Of a DNA stretch of 64,000 nucleotides, positions 35,197-45,627 are shown piece after piece; the stretch's first letter is position 1; the number at the start of each line of letters is the position of its first letter. The position numbers were made by a program, and so were the translations under genes. The DNA comes from Palsa-883 sp963826975 (lineage in GTDB: Bacteria > Pseudomonadota > Alphaproteobacteria > Acetobacterales > Acetobacteraceae), in the NCBI GenBank assembly GCA_963826975.1, contig CAWGZJ010000019.1, positions 215,474 to 279,473 of the forward strand, in the 5' to 3' direction. Below the pieces are notes generated by a model. It saw nothing but the letters and a program-made list of their open reading frames with translations, ran no database searches and was not told where the DNA came from.

Positions 35197-36504
35197 TCAC
35201 GGCCGGATTCGGCCGGGCACCATGCGCACCTTCCGAGGTGCCGCAATCCAGATCGCCGCCGCGGAAATAACGCAGCACGCAATCGCCAGCAGAAAGGCAA
35301 GCCGGTAGCTTCCGGTAGCATCGTGAATGACGCCCGCCACCCATGGTCCGGCCGCGCCGCCGCCGATCAATGCGACCGTAACGGTGCCAAAGATGGAGCC
35401 ATAGTGCGGTCCCTCAAAAATCTCCGCGACAATGGCCCCCATGACCGAGGTCACCGCGTATCCCAGAAAACCTTGCGACACCACCATCAGGTACAGCAGT
35501 GGGCGTGACGGAGCCGGCTCAAGGGCGATCAGTGCGGCATAGCAAATCGCGAAACCGCCACATGCCGCCGTCCACACCCATTCCCGTCCGACGCGGTCGG
35601 ACAATGCGCCGAGGCCAATCTGCCCGGGTATCGCAACGACGCTGACGATCCCCAGGGACCACGCCGCCACGAGCGGTGTGAACCCGACCTCGATGAGGTA
35701 TTTCGTCTGGTGGACCTGGACGGCATACCAGGCGAACATCGTGCAAAAATACCCGAGAACGATCCACCAGAATCGGCTGGTGCGCAGTGCCCGTGCGGGC
35801 GTCCATTCGATGGCGGCCCAGGCAGGATCAACAACGTTGGACGTTCGGCGCCTATCGTTCACCGCGGCCGTGCGCGATGCGCCGTCCGGCAGCAATCCGA
35901 TGTCCTCTGGTCTCCGCCGCAGGAGCAGAGTCGAAGGACCGATGACGAGAAGCACGAGCAGCCCCATGGTCGTGCACGATGCTCGCCAACCGTCACGACC
36001 GATGATCGTCTGCAACCAGGGCAACAGAACGATCGCTCCGACACCGGCCCCGGAGAACGCGACGCTGATGGCCAGGCCACGGCGGCGCACGAACCAGTTC
36101 GGCAGGAAGAGCGAATGCGCCGTGTAGGTCATGAGGCCTGCGCCCACAGCGACCAGGACACCGAGAGTTGCATAGAGCTGCCATGGCTTCTCGATCGCCG
36201 GTGCCATGAGAAGCCCAATGCTCATCAGGCACACGCCACTCCCGATGACGACCCGCGGGCCGTTTCTGTCCATGAGCCGGCCAAAGATCGGTGCAACGAC
36301 TGCGGAAACCAGGAAGCCGAAGGAAAAGGCACCGGCGACAAGCCCTCGATCCCAGCCGAACTCATCGATGAGTGGCGGCAACAGCAATGAGAATGCCGTG
36401 CGCGCCGTCACCGCGATCGCCATCGTCACGAACGCGATTCCGACGATCAGCCACCCGTAATAAAACGGTAATCGCAACGACCAATGACGCAGCGCGACTT
36501 TCAT
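35197..36504 (-). CDS. MFS transporter
   Basis: 435 residues from ATG 36504 (FYYGWLIVGIAFVTMAIAV is the first membrane segment); the longer frame upstream belongs to the dehydrogenase region. Twelve membrane segments are readable. The MFS loop motif appears as FGRLMDRNGPRVVIGSG, and a second copy as LGALSDRVGREWVW. It resembles the oxalate/monocarboxylate-type MFS carriers (YGW start, FxxxxGAG regions), so an organic acid is the likely cargo. Its ATG overlaps the stop of the upstream dehydrogenase gene (ATGA). Confidence 0.88.
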   Translation of the reverse strand: MKVALRHWSLRLPFYYGWLIVGIAFVTMAIAVTARTAFSLLLPPLIDEFGWDRGLVAGAFSFGFLVSAVVAPIFGRLMDRNGPRVVIGSGVCLMSIGLLMAPAIEKPWQLYATLGVLVAVGAGLMTYTAHSLFLPNWFVRRRGLAISVAFSGAGVGAIVLLPWLQTIIGRDGWRASCTTMGLLVLLVIGPSTLLLRRRPEDIGLLPDGASRTAAVNDRRRTSNVVDPAWAAIEWTPARALRTSRFWWIVLGYFCTMFAWYAVQVHQTKYLIEVGFTPLVAAWSLGIVSVVAIPGQIGLGALSDRVGREWVWTAACGGFAICYAALIALEPAPSRPLLYLMVVSQGFLGYAVTSVMGAIVAEIFEGPHYGSIFGTVTVALIGGGAAGPWVAGVIHDATGSYRLAFLLAIACCVISAAAIWIAAPRKVRMVPGRIRP

Positions 36505-37519
36505 CCGATATCTCTCAGGACGCCAGATCGATCGCCCAGATCGATCGCGTTGAGCGGCGGTTCTCCCCTTGCTGTCCGCCCGATGTTGTCCGCGATCAGA
36601 TTGGCCCGAGCATCGAGCATGCCCTCCGTCCAGCCGGATACGTGCGGGGTCATGATCACGCACCCGAGCTCGTGAAATGGCTGTGTCGCCGCTGGTCTTG
36701 GCTCAGCCGAGGTCGGATATCGGTACCAGACATCGAGCGCCGCACCCGCGAGGCGATCTGACGCAAGCGCGCGGTAGAGCGCTGCTTCGTTGCAGATCTC
36801 GGCGCGCGCGACATTGATCAGGAACGCTGTCGGCTTCATCAACCGCAGGCGCCGATCATCGATCAGGTTGTGCGTCTCGGGCGAGAGCGACAGCGTGATG
36901 GCGAGGTAGTCCGCCAGTCGCAGAACGTCATCGAGCCGCTCCGGACCGCCAATGAACGAGATGCCGCCAGTACATCCGTTTGGACATCCGTTTGGGCTTG
37001 TCGTCGCACGGCACACACCTGCATATCAAAAGCTGCCGCGCGGCGGGCGAGCGCCTGCCCGATGTGGCCAAATCCCAGAATGCCAAGGGTTTTGCCTGCC
37101 AGCTCCGGCCACAGTGGCGGTGCGGCCGCACCGACGGCCCACTGACTTTCCCATTGACCTTGACGCAGCCTGGCGTCGAGGCGTCCGAACGATCGCGTAA
37201 GCGCAATCATCGCGCCAATGATGTACTCGGCGATGCCAGCCTCATGACCGTAAGCATTTGCCAGACACGTGCCCGGCCGCAGCGCGTCGCGGTCGATGCG
37301 ATCGAGACCGGCGCCCGGCACCTGCACCAGACGAAGCCGCGGTGCGGCCCGCGCCATGCGTGCCGAGAACCCCATCGAGACCAGCACATCGACATCGCCC
37401 AATCGCGAGACGATGCCGGCCTCGTCATCGACTATGACCTCGCACGGCAGCGACAGGCGTGCTCGCACGGCTTCCGCGATCCGCACGGCGAATGGCCCGG
37501 CAAATGCGACTTTCATCAT
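36501..37519 (-). pseudogene. D-isomer 2-hydroxyacid dehydrogenase, frameshifted
   Basis: From ATG 37519 (or 37516) the substrate-binding lobe and Rossmann motif are normal (GKTLGILGFGHIGQALARRA). The frame is lost near 36965-36990. The next frame carries the rest: IGGPERLDDVLRLADYLAIT, FLINVARAEICNEAALYRAL and CVIMTPHVSGWTEG, with the catalytic Arg (NVAR) and His (PHVSGW). A 12-bp tandem duplication (ccaaacggatgt twice) sits at the break but is itself in frame, so another 1- or 2-base change is needed. Restored, it would reduce 2-oxo acids with NAD(P)H. It is coupled to the MFS gene, suggesting uptake and interconversion of a hydroxy acid. Confidence 0.8.
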
Positions 37520-37627
37520 CCAACCCGCATCCAATCCCGCTCTGGCGGCAAGCTGGCGGCGCCGAGCCACCAGCGTTGCAACTGCCGTTCTGCCTCTGCA
37601 CTATCGCGGCGTTGAAGCATCGATCAA

Positions 37628-37644
37628 CTACATGCCAGGTAGTC
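37628..37644 (+). promoter_or_regulatory. Operator-like palindrome before the XRE gene
   Basis: Inverted repeat actac-atgccag-gtagt ends immediately before the ATG at 37645. It lies in the 125-bp divergent spacer and could let the regulator control itself and the dehydrogenase/MFS pair. Confidence 0.4.
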
Positions 37645-38466
37645 ATGAAAGCCCGACCCAGCTTTTCCCCGCGTCTCGTTTGGTGGCGAAAGCGGCGTGG
37701 CCTCTCGCAGCTTCAGCTCGCGATGGCGGCGGACTGCTCGCAGCGCCACATCAGTTTTCTGGAGATTGGTCGCACAAGACCGAGCCGAGAGATGGTGTTT
37801 CGCCTTGCGGCGGCCCTCGATGTTCCATTGCGGCATTCGAATGAGCTGCTGCTTGCCGCGGGCTATGCGCCCGTGTGGACCGAAACCGAGCTCGGCGCGC
37901 AGGCGCTCGCCCCGATCCACAACGCCCTCGACTACATGCTGACCCAGCAAGAGCCGTTTCCCGCCGTCGTCGTAGACCGCCGCTGGAACGTGCTGCAAGC
38001 CAACAACGGCGCGATCGCTTTGGTCGAGTTCCTCGTCGGACCGGTCATTCCCGGCGTCGCGCTCAACCTCGCCGATGCCTTGGTTGCCCCTGACGTGCTG
38101 CGGCCGCACCTGTCGAATTGGGCGGAAATTGTTCGTTATTTTCTGCGGAGCGTGGAGGCTGACGCGGCTGCGGACGGCACTGCCGAGACGGCCAAGTTGC
38201 TGGAGCGACTATTGAATTACAAGGACGTACGATCCGTGATGTCACCTGTCGTGCCGCTCGCCACTGAAGGCCCGGTGCTGCCGATGCACTTTCAGAAGGG
38301 CACCACCAAGCTACGGCTGTTCACGACGATAGCGACACTCGGCACGCCCCAGGACATCACGCTGCAAGAGCTGCGCATCGAGAGTTTCTTTCCGATGGAC
38401 GACGAAACGCGTGACATATTTCGTAACTGGGCTGCATCGGCCAAGCAGAAACCACCGACTTCGTAG
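37645..38466 (+). CDS. XRE family regulator with MmyB-like C-terminal domain
   Basis: 273 residues from ATG 37645; the frame is open upstream without a better start. The N-terminal helix-turn-helix is RLVWWRKRRGLSQLQLAMAA, CSQRHISFLEIGRTRPSREM. The rest matches the MmyB/PAS-like ligand domain (PFPAVVVDRRWNVLQANNGA, LEELR-like RIESFFPMDDETR). These regulators usually act next to the metabolic genes they control, here the divergent dehydrogenase/MFS operon. The ligand is unknown. Confidence 0.82.
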   Translation: MKARPSFSPRLVWWRKRRGLSQLQLAMAADCSQRHISFLEIGRTRPSREMVFRLAAALDVPLRHSNELLLAAGYAPVWTETELGAQALAPIHNALDYMLTQQEPFPAVVVDRRWNVLQANNGAIALVEFLVGPVIPGVALNLADALVAPDVLRPHLSNWAEIVRYFLRSVEADAAADGTAETAKLLERLLNYKDVRSVMSPVVPLATEGPVLPMHFQKGTTKLRLFTTIATLGTPQDITLQELRIESFFPMDDETRDIFRNWAASAKQKPPTS

Positions 38467-38513
38467 CTTTATACCAACGACACTAAACATTGACGCACGG
38501 GCCGCTAGCCCCG

Positions 38514-38529
38514 GTCATGCCAGCATGAC
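38514..38529. terminator. Hairpin between converging genes
   Basis: A perfect 7-bp stem gtcatgc/gcatgac with a 2-base loop lies between the XRE gene (ends 38466) and the CHAT gene (ends 38585). The tight loop makes it a weak terminator. Confidence 0.35.
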
Positions 38530-38584
38530 GACGTGGGTATCGCACCGACCTCAGCGACGTCGCCCGGAGATCCCCGCCGTCCGC

Positions 38585-41500
38585 TCAGAACGCAGCAAGC
38601 CTCGTCCGGCCATCCGCCGCCACCTGGCGCGTGCCGGCCCCATTCCCGATCACCGCGAACGGCGCCCAGAAGAACGGATGCGCCAGCGCCGCCGGCATGG
38701 AGTGACCGGCCGCATCGAGCATCCCCAACTCCGCCCCGCGCATCGCCGCTGCCACGCCATCGGCCGGCGCTTCATGCAGTCGGCGTAGCGTATCCACAAC
38801 CAGATAGGCGGCCGCCTGGTCATTGACCGACCAGTGCGTCACCAGCAGCGAGCGCGCCCCTGAGTAGAAGAATGCCCGCGCCAGACCTGACAGGCTCTCG
38901 CCGGCCACCGCGCCACCCGGCCCGCCGGAGTTGCACGCCGAGAGAATGACAAGGTCCGCGTCCAGATGCAGCCCGACGATGTCGCTCGCCGTCAGCAGCG
39001 CCCCCGACGCATCGCGCGCCCCCGGCGGGTCGGACGTGACGATCGCCGGCTCATCCACACAGCGCAACTCGGCGGGCAGCAGCGCATGCGTGGCGAAGTG
39101 CAGGATGCGGTAGTCCTTCAGATCGGCACGCTCCACCGCCGGAACGGTGAAGTTGGCGTTCAGCATCTCATCGGACGGCGACGCGCCAAGCACCACGCGC
39201 GCGGCATTCAGCTCGCGCAGTGCCGAGGCCAGCGGCGGCAGCGATGCCAGCAGGGCGGCGCTGTCGCTGCAAACCGCGGCCGGGAAGCTGGCGCGCGCCT
39301 GCGCCAGGGTCACCGGACGGAAACCGCCGAAGCCCAACCAGGGTTGCGGCGCCGCCGAGACCCCCGCCTTGCGCAGCGCAACGAAGTTAGCCGCCGAGGG
39401 CACATGCGCCACGCTGACCTGCCGGATCAGCCACGGCGCGCTCGCTAGTTCGTTTGCGCTGGCGGGACCGGTCAGCAGCACCGCGAACGGCAACGCGAGC
39501 AACGGGCCGGACGGGGCCACCACCAGCGCCTTCGCACCACTAAGCTGCGGCGCCACCGGACCCAGCGTATCGGTGTACAATGCCTGCGATGCCGCAACGT
39601 TGAAGGTCGGCAGCTTATCGGTGGTCATCTCGATGCTGCCACGCACCTGGCGGACCAGCGCGGTGATCGTTGCCTCATCGCCATGCACCGGTTTCGCGGT
39701 GATCATTCCATCACGCAAGAGGAACGTCCAGCCGCCATGGCCGGTCAGCGTGATCGCTGCAAACGCCTCACCCGGCGCCAGCGCCTTGAGCACGTCGGCG
39801 GCGGGAACCACCTCCTGCACGAGCTGGCCGTAGTTCGGCGCGGCGGCCTGCAGCGCTCCGTCGGCATCAGCCAGTTCGCTCTGCGCGGCCGCGATGCTCT
39901 TGTCGAGATCGGCCGGACTGAGCTCTCCGGCAGATTGTTGCACCGTACCGGGCGGGGCGGGATGCGCCAGCGCGTCACGCCTGCGGTAGAGGTCCGCGAG
40001 TTTCTGTGCCGCGTCCTGGCGCCGGCGGATCGCCTCGGCGACCTTGGGGTCATGTGTCCCAGCCGCCAGCCGAGCCGCGGCCTCGCCGATCTGCCGGCTG
40101 GTGATGCTGCCCTGCGCAAGCTGTGCGGCCTCGAACATCCGCGCCAGCAGCGGTTGCCCGTGCGACGGATCGCGCTCCGCCGAGGCGGCCTCGGCCGTCA
40201 GACATGGTTCCAGCAGCGTCGAATCGATGCCCGCGCGCAACTGGCGCAGCAGCGTGGTCGCCTGGTCGCACAGCGCGATGGCTGGGTCAGGCTTGCCCTG
40301 TCGGACATAGTCCGCCGCCTGCAGCAGTTCGGTTTCTGCCACCGGCCTGGTCTGCGGCAGCACCTGGGTGAAGTCCTGCTGCGAGCGCGCGAGCCGGGCC
40401 TCGGCCAGACCCGCATTTCCGGCGGCGGCGTTGGTCGTGGCGACGGTGCGGGTCAGGCGGGCGCTGACCAGCGGGACCTCCATCCGGTTGGCGGAAGCCA
40501 GCACCTCGGCGCGGGCGATCGCGGCACTGCTCTCGGCGGGGCGGCCCATCAGCCGCAGCGCGATCGCGCGATAGCGCAGCGTCTCGATCAGGCCCATCAG
40601 CGCGGACTGCGCGGTCGGATCGACCATGAGACGTTCGCTCGGCAGGTTGGCAAGGTCGCTGGCCGTCGTGCCGGAGGACGCCAGTTGTATCGGTCGCGCC
40701 GCGCTGGCGTTCAGGCTCTCCGGCGGTATCAGCGGCAGGTAGGCGGTTTCGGCGCGCGCCAGTAGGGCCAAGGCCTCGTCGTTATGGTCCTGGTTCAGCG
40801 CATGCAGCGCCCGATAATGCAGCAGGCGGGCGGGCGCCGCCTTGTCGGTGGCGCGCGGCGCCAGCGTGTCGGCCTGCTGGAACAATGTGTCGGCCTCGGC
40901 GAAGCGGCCCTGGTCGGACACCTGCAACGCAAGGTGCATCAGCGCGTTCACCGTGTCGGGATTGTTCTGCCCGAGTGCCTTCTGCTGCACGACCAGCGCG
41001 GCGCGATAGGCGGTTTCAGCGGTGGCGAAGCTCTCGGCCAGGTTGGCGCGGGCGCCGAGCGCCATTAGCCGTTCATACTCGCCGACGTCGCTGGCACTGA
41101 AGGCGCGCGCCGCCAGCCGCGTGGCCATCAGCGCATCGACCGCGGAGGGCGGCAACACAGAAGTGCCGGCCGTCGCACGACCCGACAGCACGCCGATCGA
41201 GCGTTCCATGACCGGCAGGCTCGAGGTGATCCCGTCCGCCAGATAGACGCGGCCGCCCACCGACGCGACCAGTCCGACCTGCGGCCAGCCGCCGACACGG
41301 CGCGTGCACTGCAACAGCTCGGCCGGTTGGCCATCCAGTATGCTGCTGCCGACCGGTGGCGCGCAGGTGTAGCGAAGTTCGAGCGTATTGCGCCACGCGC
41401 CGCCGCTCGCCAGTTCGGCGGGTGAGGCAGTGGACGCGGGCATGAAGCGGATGCGCGCGGCCGGAAGCTGCCAGGCGCCGCAATACACATCGACCGCGTC

Positions 41501-41674
41501 GGCCACGTCGGACGGCAACTGGGTGCAGCTTTCGCCGCTGGCGTCGTTGCCCAGAGCGACGCCCTTCGCGGCCTCGGCGGACACCGGATTGCCGCCGGTA
41601 TAGGCCGTCGGCGGCGGCCGCGCGCAACCCGCCAGCAGGCCGGTCAACGCGCACGCGATGATGAGGACTCGCAT
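38585..41674 (-). CDS. TPR-CHAT caspase-like lipoprotein
   Basis: 1029 residues from ATG 41674. The start is a lipoprotein signal (RVLIIACALTGLLAGCARPP, lipobox LAGC), so the protein is anchored in a membrane facing the periplasm or surface. The middle (about 220-560) is TPR-like helices (TAETAYRAALVVQQKALGQN, VNALMHLALQVSDQGRFAEA). The C-terminal CHAT peptidase has the caspase-like dyad: His of YRILHFATHALLPAE (about residue 863) and Cys of DLVILSACNSGGPGG (about 914), followed by FYSGARSLLVTHWSVND. It is translationally linked to the TpsA gene (TGA, two bases, ATG). I infer that it processes or senses the secreted TpsA partner. Confidence 0.88.
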   Translation of the reverse strand: MRVLIIACALTGLLAGCARPPPTAYTGGNPVSAEAAKGVALGNDASGESCTQLPSDVADAVDVYCGAWQLPAARIRFMPASTASPAELASGGAWRNTLELRYTCAPPVGSSILDGQPAELLQCTRRVGGWPQVGLVASVGGRVYLADGITSSLPVMERSIGVLSGRATAGTSVLPPSAVDALMATRLAARAFSASDVGEYERLMALGARANLAESFATAETAYRAALVVQQKALGQNNPDTVNALMHLALQVSDQGRFAEADTLFQQADTLAPRATDKAAPARLLHYRALHALNQDHNDEALALLARAETAYLPLIPPESLNASAARPIQLASSGTTASDLANLPSERLMVDPTAQSALMGLIETLRYRAIALRLMGRPAESSAAIARAEVLASANRMEVPLVSARLTRTVATTNAAAGNAGLAEARLARSQQDFTQVLPQTRPVAETELLQAADYVRQGKPDPAIALCDQATTLLRQLRAGIDSTLLEPCLTAEAASAERDPSHGQPLLARMFEAAQLAQGSITSRQIGEAAARLAAGTHDPKVAEAIRRRQDAAQKLADLYRRRDALAHPAPPGTVQQSAGELSPADLDKSIAAAQSELADADGALQAAAPNYGQLVQEVVPAADVLKALAPGEAFAAITLTGHGGWTFLLRDGMITAKPVHGDEATITALVRQVRGSIEMTTDKLPTFNVAASQALYTDTLGPVAPQLSGAKALVVAPSGPLLALPFAVLLTGPASANELASAPWLIRQVSVAHVPSAANFVALRKAGVSAAPQPWLGFGGFRPVTLAQARASFPAAVCSDSAALLASLPPLASALRELNAARVVLGASPSDEMLNANFTVPAVERADLKDYRILHFATHALLPAELRCVDEPAIVTSDPPGARDASGALLTASDIVGLHLDADLVILSACNSGGPGGAVAGESLSGLARAFFYSGARSLLVTHWSVNDQAAAYLVVDTLRRLHEAPADGVAAAMRGAELGMLDAAGHSMPAALAHPFFWAPFAVIGNGAGTRQVAADGRTRLAAF

Positions 41675-41676
41675 GG

Positions 41677-44600
41677 TCAGTAATCCACGTATGAAACGTT
41701 GGGGGGGACCACGTCGGGGTCGGTCAGCGCGCAACTCGGACCGGACCCATTGGGCGGAGCCACGCCGGGCTCGGCTAGCGTGCATGCAGGCGTGGCCACC
41801 GGGTCGGCGAGCAGCACCAGCGGCGTCAGGCCGATCAGCGGCGGCGGCGCCCCCGGCAGGAATGGGAAGAGCGTTCCCAGCACCGCCGTATCGTTCTGCT
41901 CTTGCGACGGCGTGCCGCCCAGGCACGCCGGCGCGCCGATGTCGCAGCCGTTGAACAGGTATGCCCCGTTCACCGACGGCTGGATGAAGCCGGACGCCGC
42001 CGCGACTTTACCGCTGATGCCGTCGATGGTGCCAAACAGGTTGGCGCTGCCGGGCGCGTCATACGTCACGTTGAGCGCCCTGACGAAGACATCGCCGCCG
42101 GCGGTCCCGGCGCCAAGGTTGAGAATCAGCCAGCCGGACCCCGCCTGCAGGCCAAGTGGCGGATCGAACAGCGCGCTCTTGGTGATGCTGATCTGCAGCG
42201 TGGGCGTTCCGGCGCCCTGACCGAGCAGCGTCGACGTGCCGACCTGGGTGAACGTCGCGGCCTGGATATAGGCGCCGGGCGCGCCGTTCGACGGTTCCTG
42301 CGCGGCGATCAGAGGACCGGGCTTGCTCGGGGGCGTGACGCCGCCGGTGACGATCGATGCGCCGCTGGCCAGCGTGATCTGGCTCGTCGGCGCACTCAGT
42401 GTGATGTCGGTCGCGTTAAGCACGCTGCTGACCAGCAGGTTGCTGCCGTCGTCCAGCGTGAAGGCGGGGGCGGTGAAGCCGTCCAACGTTGCCACCTGGT
42501 TGCTGCCCGGTGTCGCCCCGATGAGACCGACCGCACCCGCGGCCGAGCCGGTCAGTGTGCCGGCGATCAGTGTTCCGCTCTCGGCGATCCCGCCGGTGGT
42601 AGCGGTGAGGGTCGTCGTGCCGGACCCGCCATCGCTGACCAGGCCCGGGATCGAGATCGCGCCGGCGGTCAGGGTGACCGCGCTGGTGGCGCTCAGGCTG
42701 CCGCCCACGGCCAGGCTGGTGGGCGTGCTGCCGGCGGCGCCCCCGATCGTCACCGTGGTTGCGCTCACCGCGCCGGTAACGCTCAGCGGACCGGTGTCCG
42801 ACAAGGTCAGCGGATTGCCGCTTACCGCGAAGCCACCCAGTGCGGCGATCGCGTTCGCGGTTCCGGCAAAAGTCGCCGCCCCGCCGGTTACGCCGCCGGT
42901 GCTCTGCAACGTCCCGGCAATCAGCGTCGCACCAGCGTCTTCGTTCACGCCGCCCGCGCTGGTCAGATCCACCGTCGCGCCGCTTTGTCCCAGCAGCGAG
43001 TTGCTGTTCAGCGCAATGCCGCTGCCGCCGGCCGACAGCGCGATCGTCGGCGCCGTTACGTTGCCGATCAGCGTGATGCCAGTAGGTGTGCTACCGGCTG
43101 CACCGCCGATCGTCAGCGCGCTCGCGGTCACCGGACCTGTGACGTTCAGCGCGCCGGTGTCCGACAGGCTCAGCGCGTTGTTGTTCACCGCGAACCCGAC
43201 CAGCGTGGCGATCGCGTTCGCGGTGCCGCCAAAGTCCGCCGGCCCGCCGGTCACGCCGCCCGTGCTCCGCAGCGTCGCGGCGATCAGCGTCGCGCCGGCG
43301 ACCTCGTTCACACCGCCGGCGCTGGTCAGGTCCACCGCCGCGCCGCTCTGCCCCAACACCGACGTACCGTTCAGCGCGATGCCATTGCCGCCAGCCGACA
43401 GCGTGATCGCCGGCGCCGTGACGTCGCCGAGCAGCGCGATGCCCACGGGCGTGCTGCCGGCGGCGCCGCCAATCGTCACGGCGCTGGCAATCACCGGACC
43501 GGTAACGCTCAGCAGACCGGTGTCGGACAGGCTCAGCGCGGCGTCGGTCACCGTAAAGCTTCCCAGTGTGGTGACCGCGTTCGCGGTTCCGCCAAAGTCC
43601 GCCGGCCCGCCGGTCACGCCACCGGTGCTCTGCAACGTCCCGGCGATAAGCGTCGCCCCGGCCACCTCGTTCACGCCGCCCGCGCTGGTCAGATCAATCG
43701 TTGCCCCGCTTTGCCCCAACACCGAGGTCCCGTTCAGCGCGATCCCGCCCACCCCGGCGCTCATATCGATCGTCGTCCCAGTGAACTGCGCGGCGCCATT
43801 CAGCGCGATCCCGCCGCTGCCGGCGGTCAGCGACAGGGTGCCGCCCGCGCCGATGCTGCCGGTCGCGGTGATACCGGTGGGCGTACTGCCGGCCGCACCA
43901 CCGACCGTGACCGCGCTGGCGATTACCGGACCGGTGACGTTCAACGTGCCGGTGTCCGACAAGGACAGCGGATTCCCAGTCACCGTGAAGCTGCCCAGCG
44001 CCGCGATCGCGTTCGCGGTCCCGGCAAAATCCGCCGGCCCGCCGGTCACGCCACCCGTGCTCTGCAACGTCCCGGCGATCAGCGTCGCACCGGCGACCTC
44101 ATTCACGCCGCCCGTGCTGGTCAGATCGACCGTTGCGCTCGTCTGCCCCAACACCGAGGTGCCGTTCAGCGCGATTCCCGCCGCCCCGGCGTTGAGATCG
44201 ACCGTCGTGCCGGTGAACTGTGCGGTGCCGTTCAGCGTGATCCCACCACTGCCGGCGGTCAGCGACAGGACGCCGCCCGCACCGATGCTGCCCGTTGCAG
44301 TGATCGCGGTCGGCGTACTGCCGGCCGTACCACCGATCGTCACCGCGCTGGCGATCACCGGACCGGTGACGCTCAGCGCACCGGTATCCGACAGGCTCAG
44401 CGAGTTGCCGGTCACCGTGAAGCTGCCCAACGTGACGATCGCGTTTGCCGTGCCGCCAAGGTTCGCCGGCCCGCCGCTGATCCCGCCGCTTTGCAGCAAC
44501 GCTGCCGTCAGCGTCGCGCCGGCGACCTCGCTAACACCGCCCGTGCTGGTCAGATCGACGGTCGCCCCGGTCTGGCCCAGCACCGAGGTGCCGTTCAGCG

Positions 44601-45627
44601 CGATCCCGCCCGCCCCGGCGGTCAGATCGACCGTCGTGCCGGTGAACTGTGCGGTGCCGTTCAGTGCGATCCCGCCGCTGCCGGCGGTCAGCGAAAGGAC
44701 GCCTCCAGCGCCGATGCTGCCGGTCGCGACGATACTGGTGGGCGTGCTGCCGGCCGCACCACCGATCGTCACCACGGTCGCGGCTACCGGCCCGGTGACG
44801 CTCAGTGCGCCGGTGTCTGACAGCGTGAACGGGTTGCCGGTTACCGTGAAGCTGCCCAACGTGGCGACCGCGTTTGCGGTCCCGGCAAAGTCCACCGCCC
44901 CGCCGGTCACGGGGCCTGCGCTCTGCAACGTCCCGGCGATCAGCGTGGCGCCGGCGACCTCGTTCACACCGCCCGTGCTGGCCAGATCGACCGTCGCCCC
45001 GCTCTGGCCCAGCACCGAGGTGCCGTTCAGCGCGATCCCGCCGGTCCCGGCGGTCAGATCGACTGTCGTGCCGGTGAACTGCGCGGCACCGTTCAGCGTG
45101 ATCCCGCCGTTGCCGGCGGTGACTGACAGGACACCGCCTGCGCCGATACTGCCGGTTGCGACGATACTGGTGGGCGTGCTGCCGGCCGCGCCACCGATCG
45201 TTACCGCGCTCGCGATCACCGGACCCGTAACGCTCAGCGTGCCGGTGTCCGACAGGGTCAGCGGATTGCCGGTCACCGTGAACCCGCCCAGCGTCGCGAT
45301 CGCGTTTGCCGTGCCGGCAAAATCCGCTGCCCCGCCGGTCACGCCGCCCGTGCTCTGCAACGTCCCGGCGATCAGCGTCGCGCCGGCGACCTCGTTCACA
45401 CCGCCCGTGCTGGTCAGATCAACCGTTGCCGCATTTTGCCCGAGCACCGAGGTGCCGTTCAGCGCGATTCCCGCCGCTCCGGCGTTCAGATCGACCGTCG
45501 TGCCGGTGAACTGCGCGGTGCCGTTCAACGTGATTCCACCGCTGCCCGCGGTCACCGACAAGACGCCGCCCGCGCCGATGCTGCCGGTCGCGACGATACT
45601 GGTGGGCGGTACTGCCGGCCACACCAC
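41677..45627 (-). CDS. TpsA exoprotein, C-terminal portion (after frameshift)
   Basis: 1316 codons in the frame that continues TpsA after a one-base insertion near 45607. It contains the bulk of the repeats: blocks such as GSIGAGGVLSLTAGSGGIAL and NGTSVLGQSGATVDLTSAGG, each followed by VNEVAGATLIAGTLQSTGGV, with a spacing of about 432 bp (144 residues). It ends in a unique region with Cys (LFNGCDIGAPACLGG) and Pro-rich tail. No independent start is apparent; it is the real C-terminus of the protein that begins at 52027. Its TGA (41677-41679) is two bases before the CHAT gene start. Confidence 0.8.
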   Translation of the reverse strand: MVWPAVPPTSIVATGSIGAGGVLSVTAGSGGITLNGTAQFTGTTVDLNAGAAGIALNGTSVLGQNAATVDLTSTGGVNEVAGATLIAGTLQSTGGVTGGAADFAGTANAIATLGGFTVTGNPLTLSDTGTLSVTGPVIASAVTIGGAAGSTPTSIVATGSIGAGGVLSVTAGNGGITLNGAAQFTGTTVDLTAGTGGIALNGTSVLGQSGATVDLASTGGVNEVAGATLIAGTLQSAGPVTGGAVDFAGTANAVATLGSFTVTGNPFTLSDTGALSVTGPVAATVVTIGGAAGSTPTSIVATGSIGAGGVLSLTAGSGGIALNGTAQFTGTTVDLTAGAGGIALNGTSVLGQTGATVDLTSTGGVSEVAGATLTAALLQSGGISGGPANLGGTANAIVTLGSFTVTGNSLSLSDTGALSVTGPVIASAVTIGGTAGSTPTAITATGSIGAGGVLSLTAGSGGITLNGTAQFTGTTVDLNAGAAGIALNGTSVLGQTSATVDLTSTGGVNEVAGATLIAGTLQSTGGVTGGPADFAGTANAIAALGSFTVTGNPLSLSDTGTLNVTGPVIASAVTVGGAAGSTPTGITATGSIGAGGTLSLTAGSGGIALNGAAQFTGTTIDMSAGVGGIALNGTSVLGQSGATIDLTSAGGVNEVAGATLIAGTLQSTGGVTGGPADFGGTANAVTTLGSFTVTDAALSLSDTGLLSVTGPVIASAVTIGGAAGSTPVGIALLGDVTAPAITLSAGGNGIALNGTSVLGQSGAAVDLTSAGGVNEVAGATLIAATLRSTGGVTGGPADFGGTANAIATLVGFAVNNNALSLSDTGALNVTGPVTASALTIGGAAGSTPTGITLIGNVTAPTIALSAGGSGIALNSNSLLGQSGATVDLTSAGGVNEDAGATLIAGTLQSTGGVTGGAATFAGTANAIAALGGFAVSGNPLTLSDTGPLSVTGAVSATTVTIGGAAGSTPTSLAVGGSLSATSAVTLTAGAISIPGLVSDGGSGTTTLTATTGGIAESGTLIAGTLTGSAAGAVGLIGATPGSNQVATLDGFTAPAFTLDDGSNLLVSSVLNATDITLSAPTSQITLASGASIVTGGVTPPSKPGPLIAAQEPSNGAPGAYIQAATFTQVGTSTLLGQGAGTPTLQISITKSALFDPPLGLQAGSGWLILNLGAGTAGGDVFVRALNVTYDAPGSANLFGTIDGISGKVAAASGFIQPSVNGAYLFNGCDIGAPACLGGTPSQEQNDTAVLGTLFPFLPGAPPPLIGLTPLVLLADPVATPACTLAEPGVAPPNGSGPSCALTDPDVVPPNVSYVDY

